From NCBI GenBank assembly GCA_963965975.1, contig OZ014421.1, positions 3,709,001 through 3,773,000 on the forward strand: DNA of 64,000 nucleotides, given 5' to 3'. Below are positions 27,561-37,417 of the stretch, one piece after another. The notes under the pieces were generated by a model. It saw nothing but the letters and a program-made list of their open reading frames with translations. It was not told the DNA's origin and did not search any database. Position 1 is the first letter of the stretch; the number at the start of each line of letters is the position of its first letter. Source of the DNA: Xestospongia bergquistia (taxonomy: Eukaryota; Porifera; Demospongiae; Haplosclerida; Petrosiidae). A program made the position numbers and the translations under genes.

Positions 27561-28094
27561 AAACTGTTAATAGCTGTTTATTTAGTTAGTGCCATAAAGT
27601 CCTTTAGACTGAGCAGTGTACTTTATAAACTTCTCTCAATAGTCTAAACCTTCTGTAGTCTTCAACTTAAAGACTTTAAAGCGTCAATGCAAACTAACTT
27701 ACTAAACTATTAATAACTGAATGCTTAGTTAGTCCCATTAAGTCCTTTGTACTGAGCAGATTACTTTATAATCTTCTCTCAATAGTCTAAACCTTCTAAA
27801 GTCTTTAACTTAAAGACTTTAGAGCGTTAATGCAAACTAACTTACTAAACTGTTAATAGCTGTTTATTTAGTTAGAGCCATAAAGTCCTTTAGACTGAGC
27901 AGTTTACTTTATAAACATCTCTCATTAGTCTAAACCTTCTAAAGTCTTTAAGTTAAAGAATTTAGAGCGTTAATGCAAACTAACTTACTAAACTTTTAAC
28001 AGCTGTTTATTTAGTTAGTGCCATAAAGTCCTTTAGACTGAGCAGTTTACTTTATAAACTTCTCTCATTAGTCTAAACCTTCTAATGTCTTTAA

Positions 28095-28377
28095 CACAAG
28101 AGAACAAATTGTGTACTAACGGCACATTTGGTACTACACATACAAACTAAGCAGGGTTTATTATAGAATTTATATATGCCTTGATGGAGGGAGGGGTACA
28201 ATTGGTCACAAGTAGGAATGCTTTCCCAGAATGTTTTGGAAATTCAGGTCCTCAGTTGTTTTTTTGTGGCTTTTGGGCTACAGAAAGCTATAACTAATGA
28301 TTATATCACGGAGACAAGTACTTGTTCTAACTGATGTCATGACTATAGTTAATATTATGCCTTGTAAATTACATGGA
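28095..28377. other. satellite/unique junction, no gene seen
   Basis: The satellite stops mid-monomer after TCTAATGTCTTTAAC and passes into ordinary AT-rich sequence. No target duplication or element terminus is visible at the junction, and no coding signal is seen before the integrase remnant that follows. Confidence 0.6.
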
Positions 28378-29372
28378 CTAACACACGTATTGTATAACAT
28401 GACACTGATTACAAAATGTACATACTTCAGTAATTCCAGTAACTCCTAGTATTGCCCTGCTAGTTTGTGTTTCCATCCTAGCTTGAGCCATTCTGAGAAT
28501 GCATAGCTGATGTGGTGTTCGGTTGTGTGCTGTACGTAGAGGATGATTACACCATGCCTCACGAAACATGTCCACTTGAGATTGTATAATTGGTAGATAA
28601 ACAAAGTTGATGGCACATATATCAACTTCACTAACTGAATCTAATAGACCTACTTCTTCCAGTGAATAGAACAGGAAGTAATAGAATCTAATGCAACCTT
28701 CTCTCCATAAACGTTCTATTCTTTGTTTGTGGACACTTCAACCACAGATGAAACTTCCTCTCTCCAGACCTTTCTTGAAATGCTCAAGCATGAAGTGTCC
28801 AACTAGAACATTTCCTCCTCCACACTCCGAATGTACATGAGATGGTAATCCATAACACTTGACACCTTGCAGAAATGCATTAAAAACAGTCACAGCTTTG
28901 TTAGTAGAGGCTACTTTTAAGTAAACTGGAACTCGGCTATACCCATCTATTCCTTCATGTATTACTAATAGCCGCCTCATAACTTTGTGATATCCATCAA
29001 TCTGCCAACATTATATTGATGACAATGAAAAGTTCTATGTAGCCTAGTTTCAAATCCCAAGGGGTCAACACAATGAATAGACTCTTTTACTCTTTCTCTT
29101 TGCAATATCTCACCATTAACTTTAAGCAGGGTCTGTATTGATCGTATACCACAAGCAGGTAAGAGTGTTACAATCTCGTTAACCAGGTCATGCAAATGTT
29201 GATTAGTTATTTCACTGAATCAATTACATTCAATTCCAAATTCTGTTAGTCTTCTTTGAATCATATGTGTAGAGTAACCTATCAGTGCTGCAATCTAAGT
29301 TTATTTAAATCCAAGAATCTAACTTAATCCTCACATATGTCTAAAGGTGGTCGACCATGGCCTCTCACACTC
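28378..29372 (-). pseudogene. rve-type integrase/transposase, broken
   Basis: On the minus strand the pieces read in order as a DDE integrase-core protein. An N-terminal part contains GRPPLDICED and a helix-turn-helix-like stretch (about 29,372-29,220). A helical segment ending in CHQYNVG follows (29,195-28,977). The core contains IDGYSRVPVYL and GLPSHVHSECGGGN (28,980-28,738). A C-terminal part contains HKQRIERLWREG, then MFREAWCNHPLRTAHN (28,735-28,430). The family normally has Asp in a HIDG-like motif, Asp in the SDYGGEN-like motif and Glu in the RIERLW motif. Here the second Asp reads Glu and the first region is garbled. Several frameshifts and in-frame stops interrupt the frame, so this is a dead copy. 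The exact transposon superfamily is uncertain. Confidence 0.8.
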
Positions 29373-30120
29373 AAAGTAATCACCTTCATTGCTAGTCAGT
29401 AGTTAATTGAACAATAAGTTGGTGGACTACTCCAGTTATAGGAGTGAAGTCCCAGCGATTAGGAACCAGCAGTTCTAGGTGCATACATATAAATGGTCAG
29501 CTCCCTTATAAGAGCCTTCTTAGTTCATACATATCTCGAGGAATAGATTCTCTTAAATCATCTCCATTCCTTCTCAAATTTGTCTATGCTTTCAATCCAT
29601 CCATCCATCCTTATCAAGCTGCTGCATACACAGATAACACGGCTTGAGTTTAAATTGATTATAGTCATTGTAGTATTGTGTTGGTAGAGTAAGTGAGAAA
29701 GTGAAAAGTACATGTAGTGGCTGTTGGATACAAGGTTGCTGGATTACTTACTTTTGCAATCCTCTAAATAGTCACCAAAAAGTGTACGTTGACATGTCTT
29801 TCTCCTTTCTATGACTTGATTTCTCAGGGTGGCGAACTCGGTTTTGAAACAGTGACTTGATACTCACTATTAGAAATAAAAGAGCAAACACATTACAACA
29901 AAGTACATGTACTATTGACTTTTCTATTCAATCAATACCTGGAGTCAATTCAGTAGGGGGTGTGAAGGAGCAGTGAAAAGGTTTTCATACTATTCTGATG
30001 AGACTTCATGGCATCTGTCATACCAAGAGTTTGAAGTCTGTTCAATAGTTGATCAAGCTTACCTTTTTTATCAAAGTATTGTATACTTTGAGTTAAGGAC
30101 TGCCATAGACTTGTTAAAGG
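29373..30120. other. no recognisable gene
   Basis: AT-rich sequence with a short CCAT microsatellite near 29,597. A 67-codon plus-strand frame here has no recognisable similarity and no supporting signals. I see nothing else in it. Confidence 0.5.
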
Positions 30121-30130
30121 CTTTATGCTT

Positions 30131-30530
30131 GATGATTAGGCTGTAAGTCCGTTGTAATCATGCCAGTTAGGATGATGTCATTTTTCTCAAGTTAATTGGT
30201 TACTAACATCACTTTCCAAAGATACCTTGTGCCTGAACTTCAATATCTACTTCATTGGAAATTTTCACGCAAAATAAATAAGGTATAAGGAATGCCATAG
30301 CCATCTCTGACTTTATCCTTGGCAATTAGGATTTAAGTCTGTAGTAATCGTACCAATTAGGATCATGTCATTTTTCTCATAGATCTATTGTGCCAAAACT
30401 TCAGTACATACTCCATTCGCAATTTTTACTCATATAGATGACGGATCAATTACGGTTTGCAATAGAAATCTTAAGGCTTCATGCTGGCAAATTAGGGTTT
30501 AAGGCTATTGTAATCATATCGTATTATATT
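30131..30530. repeat. diverged tandem repeat, ~165-190 bp unit
   Basis: Three related segments begin at GATTAGGCTGTAAGTCC (about 30,134), ATTAGGATTTAAGTCTG (about 30,325) and ATTAGGGTTTAAGGC (about 30,491). The first two share AGGAT.ATGTCATTTTTCTC and an ACTTCA...ACT.CATT..AATTTT tail. Spacing is about 190 then 166 bases. The copies are clearly diverged, indicating an old duplication. Confidence 0.7.
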
Positions 30531-30770
30531 GCTGATAATAGTAATACTTTATAATGATAATAACAATAATAATGATGATAAAAATAATAATAATAGTAAT
30601 AGCTATGATAATAATAATGATAATAGTAATAATAAAAAGAACAACAACGGTAACAATGACAATAATAATGTTATTTTTTTAAAATTGGACCAGCCATAGG
30701 CAGAGACATAATGCATCCTGAAATTATAATAATAACAACAATTAACAATAATAATAATGATCATTATATC
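30530..30770. repeat. AAT/GATAAT microsatellite
   Basis: Imperfect AAT, GATAAT and AACAAT triplets fill 30,536-30,668 and 30,724-30,765. A 50-base stretch between them contains a second, very short relic of the retroelement ORF described at 31,160-31,700 (TGGACCAGCCATAGGCAGAG, minus-strand relic of a YGW motif). Confidence 0.85.
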
Positions 30771-31159
30771 TCAGTTAGCTATTAAAATATGCCTTAACTG
30801 ACTTAAAGGTCTATTGAAGACTCTTTAATTGGTTTCGATTTGGAGAAACTGCTGCCCCTTATGTAGAGAATAGAGGAATGCAATAGAGCAAAATTCAGTT
30901 TTCATCTAATCTGTTCGATGGTCTTATTATAGGATGTCTCACTTTTGTCACTTAGAAGAGATGCTATAGAATGATGTTGCACATTTGCCTATCCGTCCAC
31001 AAGTTGAGAGAATCAGTAGGATGAAGGTAGAATGTTCTATCTCAAGTACCCGTTGGTCACATTGTTGCATTTTATCATCCTCATGTCAACAATACACAGC
31101 TACGAGTGGAGCGAGACAGTCTAAAGGGACAAAACGATTAACATCTGTACATCAAAAAA

Positions 31160-31700
31160 ATATCTCTCAAACTGGCCACCCATACCACATTTCCTGCAAT
31201 GTCAAGGTAGCATAAGGGCTGGTATTTGCTATGTTGTAATCTATCTGTTCTCCCGATAGTTGTTGCAGACTTGGCTCTATCGACACATTGTAACACACTT
31301 CAGAAAGGAAGGAGGCAGTAATGTTGCATATTTCGTTCTGTCTTATAGAGGGAACCCCCCATTGAACAAGACAGCACATGCTCAGTTGTAAAGGGTTGGC
31401 CACAATTATAATGTGAAGGAGAATTCTTAAAGGACCAACCATAGTGGAGATATCATGCATCCAGAAAAGCTGTCTTACGTAGTGTGAATTCATGAGATTT
31501 GATTGGTAAAACTGAGTAAAGAAAAAGCTGCATTATCCTTTTTATACTTCCTCTCTTTTCTTTAATGAAGGTTTTGATCCAGAGTTGTTTCCAGCTACAG
31601 TTCACTGGCTTTGCAGATGTTGATTGGTTGTTAATAAGTTCAATGAAGGGACCAGAAATCGAATTTGAGAAAGAAAATTGTCCTAATGCAAACATAGCCG
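31160..31700 (-). pseudogene. retroelement ORF C-terminal fragment
   Basis: On the minus strand, reading down from about 31,695, a frame gives RKTAFLDA, an in-frame TGA, then YLHYGWSFKNS and a CxCG-like segment ending EHVLSCSMGG. After one frameshift it continues LSEVCYNVSIEPSLQQLSGE to about 31,230. The pattern Asp-Ala...YGW...CG..F...H.LSC..GG...EVC.DV..EP.LQ.L.GE is a segment I recognise from ORFs of reverse-transcriptase-type mobile elements common in invertebrate genomes. The RT core itself is absent here. The segment is broken by at least one stop and one frameshift. Family assignment is from memory of the motif only. Confidence 0.55.
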
Positions 31701-32795
31701 GTTTCTGTATCCCATGAGGATGGGACGTAGCGATGAAGTTCAGGGAATTAAACTCTTCACACCAAAGACTAATCTTATTTTTAGCAATTTGTCTTATGGA
31801 ATTGTGAGATCCAATAGGCTAAGTACCTCCAAGATATTCAAATCTATCTGAACTGACCTGTATCCCAGAGCCAGCAGAGACCCTCTTTGCCTCAGAGTTG
31901 AAGTCAGGTTTTACAAGTAATTGAGTCTTCCGAAGTAACCATACTGTTGGCCTAGTGTATTTGGCTGATCCAACCACAAATTAAAATTCTGAGAGGGAGG
32001 GGCTGGCAACGCGAGACTATAATAATTATTATAGTTGAACTCAGCTCATGTGGTCGTTTTAATATTCTTGACCGTATTGTTCTTATTAAAGGAAATTGAA
32101 GATAGTCTCGTATAATACTTGGGAGAGGGTGAGCAACTCTGTTGAAGTTAGCAGCACATTCCTGTAGGTGGATCTTAAAACCGCGGTATGTGCTGCTGCA
32201 GAAGCCTAATTAATGCCTAATTAATGTCTCATCACCACATGACAATGCTACAAGGAAATTTGTATTATTTTGGATATGAGACTGCACTGAAAGATCTCTG
32301 AAGGTCAGTGTTTTTGTATTGATGCCTAGGCAGCAATAGCAAACATTAGTGTAGTATATACTCTGCTCAAAGCATTATTGATTGTGCATCAAGTGCTTAT
32401 GTTGCAGGATATGAGACTCTTATTGGCTTAAGATTGGTTTGTAAGTCCAATATAACTTCAGGGTTTCCAATTAATATTCAAATTTCTGACTTTCTTTCAA
32501 AGCATTTCAGTACAAATTTGATCAATATGACTATCAGATTCATATTAAAATACAGCAATATGTCATTTCTATCACTACAATAGAGTTCAAGTTAATAACT
32601 TAAAATCAAGAACTTTGTGTTTGGATACAGGGAAGCTGTCTTTGTACGAGGCACTTAACTGCCTTTTCATGTGAAAAGTGAAATTTCTCCGTTATTGACA
32701 AAGTGAGAATCTGTAAGTATAAATCAATGAGGTTATAGCTTACGACTTATTATCTGGAATTACCTGTGGCCAGACAATTGATTTCATAAAATCAT
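31700..32795. other. no recognisable gene
   Basis: AT-rich sequence between the retroelement relic and the 3' end of the protease gene. It contains a 20-bp perfect palindrome, ACTATAATAATTATTATAGT, at 32,016-32,035, and a short direct repeat GCCTAATTAAT near 32,205. No exon-like frame with splice borders was found. Confidence 0.5.
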
Positions 32796-34442
32796 TTAAA
32801 TAGAAAACAGGTTTTTTAGACAATCACTCGCCAAAGCAAGTAAATAGTAATTAATTTCCATTACCTACATGAAACTGTATGAAGTAATTGTTTGTTAGAC
32901 TGATATTCTCACCATATCATCAAGGTCAATTGGCCAATCATCATCCACATACTTTACTTTAACAAAGTCACTATAACATTCTCCATTTAATAGTTGTCTG
33001 ATTGTGTGCTATTTTGTATCATAAAAACATGAATTTTATATGATATTTGTAAACATACTTCATTTGCTTTGATTGTTGTTCTAATGAACCCTCTTGTAAA
33101 TATGCAGTCACTGATACAATGATGGAATATTATCTATAGTATTCACATATATGAAAAACATACTGATCTGATTTGTCACGTCTGAAGTTTGGATAACTTT
33201 TAAGGTAAAATTCCTTGCCCCATTTTTGTTCAGTACAAAATATATCATCCTTATCTATTACTGGTTCAGATGTAAATGATGGAAGTAGTATGTCATTGTC
33301 CTCTAAATCTTCTACTAAATATCAATCACAACATAGAATTTATAGAACAGTATGCTTACGATCCATTATATAATTAACTTCATTGTCTCCATCCCAGCCT
33401 AAAGTTACCAAAGATTGAAATTATAATCACTCAGTATTTATGTAATTTATTATGTACCTGAGTTGACATAAGTTTTGATGGTTTCTATATAATCTGGTGG
33501 AACATTTTCCATATGCACTTCTGCTACTGAACAGCTAGATATTAACAGGCAATGTATTAATGTATAATGAGTGTACTCATTTCATGAACAGCATACCTAA
33601 TTTTAAGGATCCATTTCTTGTAAGTTGTCAGCTATTTTTTTAAAATAATGTCAACATGTAATAAACCGTCTCTACCTCAAAATCATCCTCATCATATGAT
33701 AATCTGAGATAACTTGCCACATACTGTTAAGTTTAATTGACTAATGTAAATGTTAAATCTTAGCTATGCTTTTCACATACCTTACATATATATACATTTC
33801 TGTAGATGTCATGGCATGTGTCCACTGTTGCACATCTGTGTGTATATAAGTACCATAAAAGTACATTTGCGGATGTGTAATGTACTTTGGAATGATAGTA
33901 TCTCCACTTACTAACGGATAGTTTAAACTTTGACAATGTACACAAATATAGCCTATGTTTTTTTTAAATGTTATCTTATGTAATAATTTCTACCATATGC
34001 TATTTATTAAATGAGGCCGACTATTATGATATGAATCAACTTCATATATGACCTTATCATTTACATCAACAACCTATGTAATGTATCCCAAACATATATT
34101 GTGTTGGTTAAGGCACTGAAGATGAGAATCCAATGTTGTGGACAATGAATAGGAAATATGATCATGTCTTTCTCTAACAGATTTTTGCCCTATAATTTAT
34201 TACTTTTCATACTTTGTTAAAATTGTAAAAGCCTTACATATTTTATAACACCACTAAAGCCTCTTGCTCTTAATAATGGAAGGAATGTGGAGTTGACAAT
34301 GGCTATGTTTCTCTTGTTTTAACAATTTCTGTGACGTGCATGTAAAATGATTTGACTTACATCTTTTGCTAACAATATTAAGTAATTCATTATCACCTAC
34401 ACAAGTATATACTATTATATATACTGATTATATATATATCTA

Positions 34443-34522
<80 letters not shown>

Positions 34523-36098
34523 CATAATATATACACTGTTTGCTTTTGCAGTTAGCCACACTCCTGGCTGTAAAGTATTGTATGGTGCCTTAATCTCTTT
34601 CCAGTCCTTTATTCAAATATATAGAATAAATTCTTTGCTAGCAATGCACTTACTATTTCCTTGTCTTCATTAACAACAACAAGTGGACTCTGATAGAAAT
34701 ATTATAGCAGTAAAGTATGCACATTTTAACAACAGACTGACTTCGCTCCATGTTAAAATTGGTGGACAATCAATCACTTTTAATACAGTCTATAGTTAGC
34801 AAAATGAATTACAATATGTATTATGTGATATACAATAATTGCATGCTAACCTCAGACTCATCAGACTTGTATATAGCTAGACATACATTTCTCTAAGAGG
34901 TAATCATAATGATGCATTGTTTTCATTATCTTTACTCACTGAAATGTAATCTATATTTCTGTTGTAATTGTAGTTAGTATTTACATTATTGTCATCATAT
35001 TCAATCCATTCTCCACCTGGTGTTTTCACTAATGCAGTGTCTATTGTGTTTGTTTTAATGTAGGTATCTTATAGCTGTATAATAACTTACAGTGACCTGT
35101 ATCTACAGATGTTGAATGGATGTCCATGATGAACCTAAATGGAAGCAAGATTAAAAGGATACTTTCATTGTCATCAGTACTAACAGCTATTCCAAGTAAT
35201 CTGTAAGTTCTTGAGGTGTAATCATGTCTGGTAGTACTTTCAATTGTAATTGACCTATCAGATATAATATCAGATGGATTACATTGCCTGCATCTTACTC
35301 TTGTAGCAACAATGGCTTGTTTGATTTTTTACTTGAATGTGTGTTTCGAGAAATGCCTATTATCTGTACATCAGGTAATGAAGCAACTTTTGTGCTAACA
35401 GTCATTAGACGTTCATTGCAAGGTATGCATTGTAGGCTTTATTATGACATTATTGTCCACAATAAACAGCTTACAAATGATGGGATGATTCATCTGATTA
35501 ACAAGATATTTTCTTCCACCACAATTCTGATATGCGGTCTTCTTTATGTCCACTACTGAAATTAGTAGTATTTTTGTGTACTCTTCTCCAACATCTATCT
35601 AATTGTTAATATAAACGACACACACTATAACAGACCTCCTTGCAGATAGGACATTGTTTCTCAGTGATTGTATACATATTAAACAGTTTCTGTTAATTAG
35701 ACAAACATCTTACTTGATTACAGTTGTATATTTCTTAAATCTCTATTACCTCCATTGATTGAACAGTAAGGGATCATCAAGTAATTCTATTCCTTCTATT
35801 ACATCATTCTGGCCACCAAAATCTATGTGTGTTGATGTCATCAATGTCTATTAAATTACATATATTATATCATATTGCCTAGAAATAACTGAGTACTGTT
35901 ATCATCTGTGAATTAACAACGTTATCTTCTACTGCACACTCAATGTTTAAGTATTCTTTCTGTACTGGTGTTAATTCTGCTTGTGGTATACCTATTAAAA
36001 TAATTCATCAATGCTTCAACAAAGTTTGGGGTTTCTAATTTCCACACAGATTTTTTGCCAGGGGTGTTACATGCAATAACTGGAGGACACAGTTTATC
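32796..36098 (-). CDS. multi-exon gene, USP-like (C19) plus Ulp1-like (C48) domains
   Basis: Minus-strand gene of many small exons split by introns of about 40-100 bases (one of ~140 holds a TA repeat). Exons I can place, 5' to 3': 35992-36098, 35897-35991, 35750-35847, 35636-35689 (5' part, phases not all reconciled); then 35299-35436, 35091-35254, 34940-35040, 34851-34892, 34742-34789, 34654-34689, 34537-34606, 34361-34396, 34238-34302, 34094-34189, 33994-34052, 33781-33952, 33676-33723, 33597-33631, 33458-33534, 33360-33398, 33164-33314, 32913-32997 and terminal 32796-32864, ending in TAA. From 35436 to the stop every splice phase agrees and the frame stays open, which argues for a real coding sequence. 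The 5' end and start codon were not found. The C-terminal tail (33,534 onward) is acidic and unrecognised. It could be a host gene or a passenger of a large transposon; no flanking terminal repeats were seen. Confidence 0.72.
33676..34606 (-). other. Ulp1/SENP-like (peptidase C48) domain of the gene
   Basis: Joined exons 34537-34606, 34361-34396, 34238-34302, 34094-34189, 33994-34052, 33781-33952 and 33676-33723 read YNTLQPGVWL (typical L-x-PG-x-WL entry of Ulp1 domains). Then come IVNSTFLPLLRARGF, DMIIFPIHCPQHWILIFSA with the catalytic-type His before Trp, and after 14 residues IYEVDSYHNS, where the family has the catalytic Asp before Ser. Downstream VYICKYVASYLRL resembles the strand and helix following the catalytic Cys. 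A clear Q-x-N-x-x-DCG box is not visible in the frame that the splice phases dictate, so the protease may be inactive or the 33781-33952 exon may be mis-read. The family normally cleaves SUMO or related modifiers. Confidence 0.72.
34428..34530. repeat. (TA)n microsatellite inside an intron
   Basis: An almost uninterrupted TA run of about 75 bases (34,443-34,516) with flanking ATATATC/TATTTATAC imperfections. It lies in the intron between the exons at 34361-34396 and 34537-34606 of the protease gene, making that intron about 140 bases, longer than its neighbours. Confidence 0.95.
34851..35847 (-). other. USP-like (peptidase C19) domain of the gene
   Basis: Motifs of the ubiquitin-specific-protease fold appear in order. 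FGGQNDVIEGIELL resembles the GGQQDAHEF-type segment. CPIC and QCIPCNERL are paired cysteines as in the fingers subdomain. VSTKVASLPDVQIIGISR matches the LP-V-L strand. TYRLLGIAV comes next. GHYTALVKT is then completed across the 35091/35040 splice and followed by GEWIEYDDNNV, the catalytic-His motif GHYxA...W..YDD..V. The domain closes with VCLAIYKSDE. The N-terminal Cys box (NxGNTCxxN type) was not found upstream, so the domain may be truncated, degenerate or start in exons I could not identify. The family normally removes ubiquitin from proteins; activity here is unproven. Confidence 0.75.
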
Positions 36099-36163
36099 CT
36101 ACATAGTTTGCTGGTTTGATTTTCAAAAGCCTTGTTAGGTCTAAAGCACAACTCCAGTGCTAT

Positions 36164-36839
36164 GAATGTGAACGACAATATGATATTCAAGTGTGTCAGG
36201 TTAGTACAAATACTATCATCAGTTGTTTTGATATGGGTGTGTCTTTCCCACCCAGCAATAAGGCCATTTGTTCATTTTTTAGTACATTTCCTCTTATTGC
36301 TGGCTTTTGAGACTTTGAATGTGAACGACGATATGATATTCAAGTGTGTCAGGTTAGTACAAATACTATCGTCAGTTGTTTTGATATGGGTGTGTCTTTC
36401 CCACCCAGCAACAAGGCCATTTGTTCATTTTAGTACATTTCCCCTTATTGCTGGCTATTGAGTCCATTTTTTGTGAACCATTGTAATGATGTATATTAAG
36501 AGAATGTGAACGACAATATGATATTCAAGTGTGTCAGGTTAGTACAAATACTATCGTCAGTTGTTTTGATATGGGTGTGTCTTTCCCACCCAGCAATAAG
36601 GCCATTTGTTCATTTTTTAGTACATTTCCTCTTATTGCTGGCTTTTGAGACTTTGAATGTGAACGACGATATGATATTCAAGTGTGTCAGGTTAGTACAA
36701 ATACTATCGTCAGTTGTTTTGATATGGGTGTGTCTTTCCCACCCAGCAACAAGGCCATTTGTTCATTTTAGTACATTTCCCCTTATTGCTGGCTATTGAG
36801 TCCATTTTTTGTGAACCATTGTAATGATGTATATTAAGA
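36164..36839. repeat. nested tandem repeat, 338-bp unit made of 153 + 185
   Basis: GAATGTGAACGAC(A/G)ATATG starts at 36164, 36317, 36502 and 36655, and a terminal GAATG lies at 36840. Spacings alternate 153, 185, 153, 185. The two 338-base halves are nearly identical, while the 153 and 185 sub-units differ by an insertion (CCATTTTTTGTGAACCATTG). Thus an old duplication of a ~150-bp unit was followed by a recent duplication of the pair. Plus-strand frames through it repeat an identical peptide and are repeat by-products. It abuts the 5' end of the USP-Ulp1 gene. Confidence 0.93.
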
Positions 36840-37409
36840 GAATGATGTTGTCACCTTGTATATTACAAGTCATTATGATTTTATATTTGCAAATAAGAAT
36901 GTGAAGCTTGTCACTATTTTTAACTCGGTAATAAAATTCATGTAAATGTTTATAATAACCTAATGTTTTTTAAATTTGTATGCAAAACAATCTAGTGTAA
37001 GAAATTAAGGACAAACGTTCCTGGAGACCAGTAACTGCAGTGCTAGTTTCTTGATTATTGTTTATACTAACAAGGTTATGCTAAAAAAAAATTTTTAAAG
37101 AAAATATGAAAAGTGATTTTTAAAAAAATTAGTAAACAAACTGTTTAGAAAGGATTTAATTAGCTATCATTTATAATATATTAGCTAAATCGAAAGAATG
37201 TTCTGTCTACACACAATGTTGTAAGTTTTCCGTATCTGCAGCTCCACCCTATATACAATGTTGTTGTAAGTTTTCCGTATACAGCAACTGCAGCTCCACC
37301 CTATCAAAACACTTGAAACCACAAATATTTAATAAGGCGTGGTTTTCTAGTACCTGAGGAATGTCAATAGAGTGGGTGAGCAGGGACAAACTCCTGGACA
37401 GTACAAAAT
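36840..37409. other. no recognisable gene
   Basis: AT-rich spacer between the nested tandem repeat and the hAT element. It contains a short duplicated segment (GTTGTAAGTTTTCCGTAT at about 37,216 and 37,261) followed each time by GCAGCTCCACCCTAT. Nothing else is seen. Confidence 0.5.
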
Positions 37410-37417
37410 CAGCCAAG

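Larger units (their letters stand above)
1..28094. repeat. 143-bp AT-rich satellite array, open at left edge
   Basis: Head-to-tail units beginning TGTTTATTTAGTTAGTGCC recur every 143 bases (starts at 1, 144, 287, then 425 after a 5-base deletion, 568 and so on). They end at about 28,094, where the text changes abruptly to unique sequence. 28,094/143 gives about 196 monomers. Units differ by scattered substitutions and rare small indels, for example a 14-base loss near 15,227. No other DNA is inserted anywhere in the array. Monomer length is close to nucleosome-core DNA. No ORF of note is present. A centromeric or pericentromeric satellite is the likeliest identity, but that is inference. Confidence 0.98.

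Noticed and set aside
1-28094. CRISPR-like array
   Set aside because: Repeats are 143 bp with no distinct unique spacers, units abut directly and the context is eukaryotic.
1-28094. Telomeric repeat
   Set aside because: The unit is long and contains no short G-rich hexamer or heptamer tandem.
33781-33952. Alternative frame of this exon (YICVHCQSLNYPLVSG...)
   Set aside because: It looks protein-like, but neither end matches the phase of the neighbouring exons. The other frame fits both junctions. Kept as a stated uncertainty.
34017-34073. Extended exon starting VVDVNDK upstream of IYEVDSY
   Set aside because: Using the acceptor at 34,073 would leave only a 20-base intron and place His and Asp too far apart. 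The acceptor ending GATAAG at 34,053 gives a 41-base intron, correct phase and Ulp1-like spacing.
35284-35559. 91-codon plus-strand frame
   Set aside because: It lies antisense to USP exons that have consistent splice borders and recognisable motifs, so it is a shadow.
36132-36799. Plus-strand frames of 97-109 codons with internally repeated peptide
   Set aside because: Produced by the 153/185-bp tandem repeat. The peptide repeats only because the DNA does, no start or domain is supported, and the frame breaks at each unit change.
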